64,000 bases of DNA from Opeltia flavorubescens (lineage: Eukaryota; Ascomycota; Lecanoromycetes; Teloschistales; Teloschistaceae), in NCBI GenBank assembly GCA_000442125.1, contig KE546983.1, positions 563,581-627,580 of the forward strand, written 5' to 3'. The notes under the pieces are model-generated. The model saw only the letters and a list, made by a program, of their open reading frames with translations. It did no database searches and was not told where the DNA came from. Shown here in pieces: positions 57,880 to 64,000 of the stretch. The position numbers and the translations under genes were made by a program. How positions within the stretch are numbered: the stretch's first letter is position 1; the number at the start of each line of letters is the position of its first letter.

Positions 57880-58356
57880 TTAATCCACGAGTGCAAATCC
57901 GGAAGGTATGCTGCAGCACTCTGGACTGGAAATTGTGCTTTCCAGGCCAAGGTCGCTTCTCAGCAGGCTGCTCGGGTTTCCACGGCGCTGTGCGAGCAAG
58001 GGGCATCGAAAGGGGTTGATCATTGAGGGCTCATTTGCGCGGTCCTGACTGGAAGTCACGATGACTTCGTACGAAAGACTTGCCGACCACCAATTCCAAC
58101 ATGACCCGCTTCCCTGCCATTGAGAACCATCTGCAGCAATACTGATATACCAAGGATCATCTACCGGTAACATTGTCAAAAATTGGTTCCTTGCCATCAG
58201 CGATCCTCGGCCCTCCTGAAGCGTATCTGCGACCGACTCGTATTGACGAGGGTGCATCGAGTACCAATTGCCAAGGACCTTAAATGTCAATTGATTGCTT
58301 TTTTTCAGATTGATAAGACAGGCAGGGTAATGTCTAAATCCCAATAGCTCGAACAT
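57880..58356 (-). CDS. Hypothetical protein, 158 aa
   Basis: An open frame starts MFELLGFRHYPACLINLKKS and contains a Trp/Tyr-rich middle part (VLGNWYSMHPRQYESVAD, DDPWYISIAADGSQWQ). No family is recognised. Its upstream flank, read on the same strand, includes the peptide LSPKVQRYRKGCGSKRKR, which recurs 170 bases further up, so it may be one exon of a larger, partly duplicated gene. Confidence 0.3.
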   Translation of the reverse strand: MFELLGFRHYPACLINLKKSNQLTFKVLGNWYSMHPRQYESVADTLQEGRGSLMARNQFLTMLPVDDPWYISIAADGSQWQGSGSCWNWWSASLSYEVIVTSSQDRANEPSMINPFRCPLLAQRRGNPSSLLRSDLGLESTISSPECCSIPSGFALVD

Positions 58357-58620
58357 CTCTTTCGTTTAGAGCCACACCCTTTGCGATATCGCTGCACTTT
58401 TGGACTCAAGTCCGTCACTTCGTCAGAAGTCTCGTCATCAGATGAAAATGTGCCCAATTAAATATTATTATTGCCTTTGAAGGAGTATTGATATAAGATA
58501 GAATATCCTAATCCCAATCGCTTAAATATCGCCTCCGTTTAGGGCCACATCCTTTGCGGTATCGCTGTACTTTTGGACTCAATCCTCTCCACTCCGTCAG
58601 AAGTCTCGTTTTCATAAACG
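58350..58620. repeat. Diverged direct duplication of about 110 bp
   Basis: Segments at about 58350-58440 and 58525-58610 share most of their sequence, including CGCTGCACTTTTGGACTCAA versus CGCTGTACTTTTGGACTCAA and CGTCAGAAGTCTCGT in both. On the minus strand both encode LSPKVQRYRKGCG followed by a basic stretch. Most differences are transitions. Confidence 0.65.
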
Positions 58621-60619
58621 ACGACGGTCGTTTCCGCCTCACTCTGTGCCCTTCTTGGAGCTGGCGATAGCCGCTGGACCTTGCGGCTTCGATATTTTGT
58701 GAGATTATCACGAGAAGATGGCCTTTGGTCTAAGGCAAAGTAGTTGCTTTCGGACAGAGGATATAGGCAGGATGGATGTCTGTGGCTTACGGCTGTTTCT
58801 GGAAGTAGAGATCTTGTGGCGATCGAAGTGCCAGGGCTGGTATATGACTTCGCGGGGTTTGACCGTGTTGCTTGGTCATCGAGCTATTCATCTAGTGGTC
58901 TTCTTGGAATGACCAGGCTCAGTATATAATGGGTATAACTTGGGTTTTAAACTTTCGGTCGCTGTCCCAACAGTGTATTGGCTGCAAGACTGAATCTCTT
59001 CAGTGGACTGCCTTCTCAAGTAGAAGAGCCTTGGCTCGTATTACAATATCTGATATCCCCGAATTTGGCCAGTCGAAGCAGATCTCCTCAAGGGCGAGTT
59101 GGCGTGCGAGAGCACCCCAGGTTACCGCTATCAGTCCTGAATACCCACGGCGCCGCCGTTGATGCCAGGAGAGGACTAGAAATGCGAATGAGTGCAGTGA
59201 CCTGGTCCAAGTAAGCGCTAAATGTCGGAAGACTGCCTAGGGGCTGACTTCCCAGATGCGAGCCCAAAAATCTGGTGTTTATTCTGATTAGTATCAAGGT
59301 TTCGTGATCTCCAACCCACTTGCAAAGTCAGCCCGATGAAAATCCTCATCGTGGATGGCGGTGGGCTTGCCTTTAAGACCGTATTTCCTCATCCGCGGCC
59401 CTCTATCGACTTTTAATTGTGGTGGCCGAATACCTGTCCCAGGTTTGGTGGGTGAAGACGTATCGCGCGATTATTATGGGGCCTGTACGGGAGCTTGCTT
59501 ATCGTATAAAGGCGCCTGCCATCGAACGACGTTGGGGTCAACGTGCTTCGCAGTCGAAATTCCATTCGAGAAGCTTTCCTATCAAGCTTAAGTATCGAGA
59601 GAAAGAACTGACTGCAGTTTCTGGGGTTTGGGTGAATGTGGAAGCTTCAACTCGATAGATGGAGTGTGCGTTTCTACCATTTGGTGCCAATCTGGTGGCA
59701 CATTGAGCGAATACCTTTCCGACATTCCCCGACGGTGCGCCTGAAGCTGTTGACGTTGTGCCCAACGAGTACCGTGTCCCAATGTCTCTAGCTGATATTG
59801 ATCAGGATGTGGTATGGATTGGATCCCTTTTCTCAATCCGTCGCTGTATAAACCTTCATTTCGAGACCCGGTCGCTCCATACTGAGGTCCAAGCCTCCAC
59901 ATACCCAGATTCGTCCCACCCCAAATCGATTTGGTATGATTAAAGCGAGGTACGAAACCCCTGAAGCGAGATCCGCAAACTTATTGAAATTCTCCGAACG
60001 AACAGTTCCGTCTGGACTGTCCATTGACCAGGTTTCGACACACGAGGTCGAAGATGGGCGTACATTATATCCTGGTGCTGATGTATCTAGGATCGTATTG
60101 GATGACTGACAACGGATATTTATTGCGATCAGGTCAGGATATACAATCTCGGCCGGGCTTAGCTGCTTTTGAGCTGTCGAACCGACTTGACCGCTGCGAA
60201 TTGATTGAAATCTAGCCATGGTAGACCCCATGAGTAGTTATTCAGCTGGGCCCTTCCCATCGTTACAGCAGACTTTTCTGCATGGACTATACTGAATACA
60301 CGATGTTCGCCAGGAGGACGGGACCAGGAAGAACCGATTGGCGGTTGTAGAATTTGAGGTCCCCATTATACTGGAATGAACAATGTCGGCACGTCCCTAT
60401 CCAACCATCAGTGCTCTCTAACAACGAGCATAACGATGTCATGGATAGGCAGTCGTTCTTTGGTGGACGCACGATCTTTGTGCAGTGGTAGATGCGAAGA
60501 GATCGGCAGTCAAAATTTATGCTCTCGATCTCCGCCGTAGCAAGCGATGCGCATCGGAGAGCAAGCAATAAACGTATTTTCCCCAGTCGTGATCTCTCGA
60601 GCATGGTCATGGGCCCTCA
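58621..60619. other. No gene recognised
   Basis: Minus-strand frames at 60.23-59.83 kb (containing LASGVSYLALIIPNRFG and CGGLDLSMERPGLEMK) and 59.90-59.59 kb may be exons of one decayed gene, but I recognise no domain and could not resolve the splice sites. Confidence 0.3.
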
Positions 60620-60950
60620 TCGGGTCTCTCCTTAGAAGATTTCTTGATCATCAATCACGCCCGTCGGACTGGTATCTCGAATCCTTCCTACAGACCAGTC
60701 AGCTCCAAAGTTTTCGGAAGCTTCTGTGTGCGCTAACCTCAGCCGACATTAAAACAGTTTGCAGCTGTTTGATCTTGCCGTCTATCTCGTGCAGAGGTGC
60801 CTCCTTTACCATTGCACATGTCAGAGAGCCTTGTTCTTGGATTTCCCCGCTTGACGGCTTCAAGAGGTGTTGGACCAAAGCACCAAAGTTCCCTCCGTAG
60901 ATTTGTTGCCCGTGGATTGCGAGTATCGATATATCGAATATATCCATTCG
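60620..60950 (-). pseudogene. Relative of the 0.33-0.80 kb remnant
   Basis: The minus strand reads HEIDGKIKQLQTVLMSAE, then a 50-nt intron-like segment (GTTAGC...CTGTAG with a GCTGAC branch), then EGFEI followed by stops. The left-end fragment has IKQVQT, an intron at the same place and EGFEI. About 65% of bases match over 200 bp by eye. This copy also lacks a continuous frame downstream. Identity unknown. Confidence 0.45.
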
Positions 60951-61329
60951 TCTGTTTGTTCACACCTCCAACCGAGAGCTGAGATCCACCGGCCAATTCC
61001 ACATGATAGAGGCATGGAGTATAGTATGAAGACATTTCGGATGCCTCGGTGGTTCGGCAACGGATGCCAGAGAGCGCTTAGTGTAGGGGGAGCCGCTGCT
61101 GATATGTTAGATGTCAACTGCAAATGGAAATGGCAGTGTGCAGGGGCTGGACTCACATTTTCAACCATCTCTACATCGACAGTCCTGCAACTGAAACGAC
61201 GCGGGCGCAGGCTCGGTGAGAGAGATCCGCTCCGTGGTGAAGAATCTGTGTATTAAACTATCCATCTCCGCGGTGATGGTGACATTACTATCGCTATAGG
61301 CCTCTGGCGGCTGATTAAATATTGCTAAT

Positions 61330-61500
61330 AGATCGGCTCCAAGACTGCTTCACTTTAACTCGACATTAGATGAATATCTAGTCCTAGTAGTTTGCCCTCT
61401 AGCTACCAATTAAACGTTACTAAAAGATCGGCTTCAAGACCGCTCTGCTCAAACTCGACGTTAGATGAGTATCTAATACTGGCAGTTTGCCCTTCATTAC
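61330..61500. repeat. Diverged tandem duplication, about 95-bp unit
   Basis: Two successive units begin AGATCGGCTCCAAGACTGC (61330) and AGATCGGCTTCAAGACCGC (about 61424), and each contains CTCGAC(A/G)TTAGATGA(A/G)TATCTA and GTTTGCCCT. Differences are mainly C/T and G/A. Confidence 0.7.
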
Positions 61501-62390
61501 AAGTAGACCCAGAAGTAAGTCGTTCCCCGACAGGCCAAGCCACGACACAAATCCACAGGCAAGACGTCGCTTTGCTTCTTCTGCTTCCCAGCGGCTTTAC
61601 AACATTTAGTCGTTGAAATGGAATGGTTGCGAGCTCCTCTAAGTATTCCTCAAACCCAACCTGCACCGTCTAAGGGAGCTTCGTTCGGACATCCTAAGAG
61701 CCAAGCGTTGGTGCCATCCCCAGATAAAGATCTTCATTCTCACTACTCTGATATACTTGCGATAGATAATCGATGCAAATTTGGAGGAGTAATTGGCGGA
61801 ATTCAGGGTTGGCTGGCTTGAATGCGCAATAGTGCTAATGATAGGTGGCATCGAATAACTCTTGGCCCTCAGCTAGCTTCTGCCATTGAAGTGCGTCTAA
61901 CTCGAGCGCCGAGAGAGAGATGGACGGATGGTACTGGCAGGTATCACAAAGTCGAGGGATGCCCTATCTGGAAGAGCATCAGCAATAATCCGAGCCAGAA
62001 GGTCTAGATTTTTATTTACTGACCGTGCCACAAAGCTATACTTAAGGTGTATTTTTATTCCATTATCCAAAAAAAAAAGATTGACAAGTGGTAGGAAAAA
62101 TACGGAAGATCTGGAAATAATATAAGGAAGCATAAATAGAGCTATGGTTGGATGGGAATGGAGGTAGGAACGAGCAGCGCAAATGTTCTGAGAGTCGAGT
62201 TCACTCCTCAAGCGGTTGGAAGGTACGATGGGGTTGAAAGCGCTTAGAGCGAAAGACAGACCTCGGATAATCTCAATTGTCAATCTTGAAAATCAAAAAA
62301 AAAAAGAGTCAAATATGGTTGTCTCTATCTAACCTTTACTTAAGCATTTGATGTAGGTGTAAATCTATCTTTGCAAGCTGTATATTACGA
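61501..62390. other. No gene recognised
   Basis: Short open frames only. Two A-runs (near 62.07 and 62.30 kb) lie 3' of the acyltransferase pseudogene. Confidence 0.35.
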
Positions 62391-63011
62391 CTATCTCGTG
62401 AGTTGAACCAGCCACCTTTCCAGATCAGCTATCATGCGTTCTCCCAGCGTCGTATTGACGGCGCAGTCTGGCTGATTGGCACTGACACACTTCCCTTGGC
62501 CAGCGACACTGACTGCGGCAAACTGAATGGCGGCAGCTGGGATCTCGGCGCTGAGGCCAAATTGCGCTCTTCTAATTGACCACCTTTAACTCTCGTCGGA
62601 CTTGATCTCGCCGTCATTTGACGGTCGAATTGTTGAGGTGTTGCCGTTCAGCACACCGATGTTGGTCACCAGCCACGAGAACTGGCGCGTCTTTTTGGCC
62701 ATATTCCTCATCGTCTGCTGCCAAACCCTAGAGTGCTTTAATATCCCGACTAGGTCGTTTCGCAGCCCGGCTTCCAACTTGCGCACTATCTCCCTCCAAT
62801 GTTGCGTCGATACGGTCCAGAGCTCGCGTTGAAGGTCGGCGGACAGATCCCTTCCCTCGCTGGCATTGGCCGGCAGCTTGGAATGAATTCGCGCTACCAG
62901 CTCGGTGTCGAATTTGTGAAGCAATTGAATTACGTAGTTGCTTACTGCTCTATCAGACCGAGTCCATGGAGCGTCCGGCGGAGCTGGAGGCAGATTGCGG
63001 CGGTGATCCAT
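62391..63011 (-). pseudogene. Acyltransferase (alcohol acetyltransferase-like), C-terminal half
   Basis: One frame of 207 codons with a single internal stop (TAA at 62588-62586). Before the stop: YVIQLLHKFDTELVARI, ASEGRDLSADLQRELW, GLRNDLVGILK and SWLVTNIGVLNG. After it, in the same frame: RWSIRRAQFGLSAEIPAAAI, QFAAVSVAGQGKCVSANQ and LGERMIADLERWL. This is the C-terminal half of fungal acyltransferases of the AATase/condensation-like superfamily (SN.GV and FG/QF..V..AG.. blocks), which acylate alcohols or natural-product hydroxyls using acyl-CoA. The N-terminal half with the HxxxD catalytic motif is missing. The methyltransferase fragment lies just upstream on the same strand. The truncation and stop indicate a dead gene. 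Confidence 0.65.
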
Positions 63012-63052
63012 GATGGTCGAGCCTTGAAAGGCCGGAGCGACCGTGCACCAGG

Positions 63053-63585
63053 CTACTTGGGATCCGCGAGATCAAGTACTCGTACGGTATCAGTGCCGGC
63101 TTTCGCAGAGGAGGTAGAGAAGGGGTACTGTATAACGTCGGTGGTACTCAATGCTGATGGTGTTAATAATGACGAGGACTCCAATCTCGCCACCTCCGCC
63201 GCCGTCAGCTCGCGTGTAATCTCCACTTGGCGTCGAGTGTTGGTGATAGCCGTCACCCTGCAACCTCGTTTTCTGGCAAGGTATCTGGCGGTCCCGCCAA
63301 TGCCGCAACCAATGTCTAGCACTCTGCAGCGAGCAGCCAGCGGAGACTCTTGATGACTCAGCGAGTCAGACGACTTAATTGAGCTGGAACTAATCGTTAG
63401 TATCAGTTGGCGACTTGAAATAGCCATAATTGATATACTTGCCCCTTATAGTCTTCGTTAGCCAATGTACTGGATAATCAAATGTTAGGTTGGTGGGGGG
63501 TATCATACCATACTTGGAGAAATTGGTCCAAGGTCACGTCGTAGTGCTTTTGAATCCTCTTCTTAAGACGTTCTGTATCGGCCAT
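63053..63585 (-). CDS. SAM-dependent methyltransferase, truncated (146 aa)
   Basis: Join (minus) of 63585-63509, 63469-63443 and 63389-63053. It starts MADTERLKKRIQKHYDV. Intron 1 is 39 nt (GTATGA...ATCCAG, branch CTAAC). Intron 2 is a 53-nt GC-AG intron (GCAAGT...GATTAG) with a perfect TACTAAC branch site; this is the only join found that keeps the frame. Exon 3 carries the SAM-binding motif I, RVLDIGCGIGGTARYLA, and VTAITNTRRQVEITREL, as in tocopherol/sterol-type small-molecule methyltransferases. These normally exceed 250 residues. Here the frame stops after VLDLADPK and the substrate-binding half is absent, so it is probably a remnant even though the frame is open. Confidence 0.65.
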
Positions 63586-63615
63586 GGCCTCCTTAAAGCA
63601 GTTTCAGCAACAGTA

Positions 63616-64000
63616 ATGAAGAGCGACATCCTCACTCTCGTAGCCACGCTGGTCGGCTTAGAACAAACCACTACTCTTGTTTCGACCTACAACTCAAACT
63701 CAACATCTGTTGTGCGTTCCGCCGGTACTGTTATAGGTTCCATAGACCATGGCTTCGAATAGTATCGTGGCATCCCCCATACCCACCTGCCGACGGGTTC
63801 TCTGAGACTGAAGATCCCGGTGCGCCTTGGGGGTTTCGACTCCTTCCACCACATGCAACCGGTGTAAGTCCCGCATGTCCCCAAATGACAGCAGTGGAAG
63901 TCATGTTACTCTTGCTCGATGTGTTCGTCCTGCCGGATATCGAGCAGACTTTGTTATTCGGGACGGCATTAGGTGACGAAACTGAGGATTGCCTTACCAT
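63616..64000 (+). pseudogene. Type-B carboxylesterase, 5' part, broken and cut by window end
   Basis: It starts MKSDILTLVATLVGLEQTTT, a likely signal peptide. After GSIDHGFE comes a stop (63760) and in the same frame YRGIPHTHLPTGSLRL, matching the family's GIPYAxPPxGxLRF. The frame then has to shift to read EDPGAPWGFRL, ATGVSPACPQM and, after a hydrophobic stretch, GDETEDCLT (family: CPQ...SEDCLxLN) at the window edge. Type-B carboxylesterases are secreted serine hydrolases of the alpha/beta fold. The catalytic Ser region lies outside the window. The stop and the frame change make it likely a pseudogene. Confidence 0.65.

Noticed and set aside
62391-63585. A methyltransferase-acyltransferase fusion gene
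   Set aside because: No splice pair tested joins the two frames, both domains are incomplete at the junction, and the acyltransferase part contains a stop. Two truncated genes are more likely.
1-64000. tRNA, rRNA and CRISPR arrays
   Set aside because: No tRNA-like arm sequences, rRNA-like segments or regularly spaced identical repeats were found. The repeats present are diverged tandem or inverted duplications.

Overview
The window looks like accessory chromatin of a filamentous ascomycete (Pezizomycotina). Three things point there: short introns of about 39-66 nt with CTAAT/CTAAC-type branch sites, fungal gene families (a VID27 relative, a GMC oxidoreductase, a type-B carboxylesterase), and long AT-rich blocks in which CA/TG dinucleotides are scarce while CG survives. 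That last bias is the mark of repeat-induced point mutation (RIP, CpA to TpA). Genus is not determinable from the sequence alone. Single N bases occur in several places.

Layout. Positions 0.3-13 kb hold decayed host genes: a GMC oxidoreductase pseudogene, an unrecognised fragment, a VID27 pseudogene and an Ulp1-like protease remnant, among gene-poor sequence. Positions 13-29 kb are a mosaic: partly mutated sequence, a 1.65-kb Tc1/mariner element (16.4-18.1 kb), one apparently intact two-exon gene for a coiled-coil protein (18.2-20.0 kb), then about 7.3 kb of extremely AT-rich sequence (21.7-29.04 kb) whose last 6.4 kb is bounded by an inverted repeat.

Positions 29-50 kb form a gene island of ordinary base composition. 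It contains two pairs of related multi-exon genes. The pair at 29.5-31.0 and 48.0-50.0 kb shares intron positions, phases and a PD...E-x-G...Q core. The pair at 36.4-38.2 and 39.0-40.8 kb shares a PD...E-x-K core followed by an NQ motif, resembling the fungal DUF7924 type. All four look like PD-(D/E)XK nuclease-fold proteins with long disordered N-terminal regions. Between them lie small single-pass membrane protein genes (42.2-43.1 and 46.1-46.8 kb, possibly 41.5-41.7 kb) and an array of alternating-orientation fragments resembling the ribosomal stalk protein P1 (31.8-33.3 kb).

Positions 50-64 kb again hold mostly broken genes: a second VID27 pseudogene, a stop-interrupted nuclear-type protein, and at the right end a methyltransferase fragment, the C-terminal half of an acyltransferase and the start of a carboxylesterase. 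Those last three may be the remains of a secondary-metabolism locus. The main biological interest is the nuclease-like gene island next to RIP-mutated chromatin. Its function is unknown.
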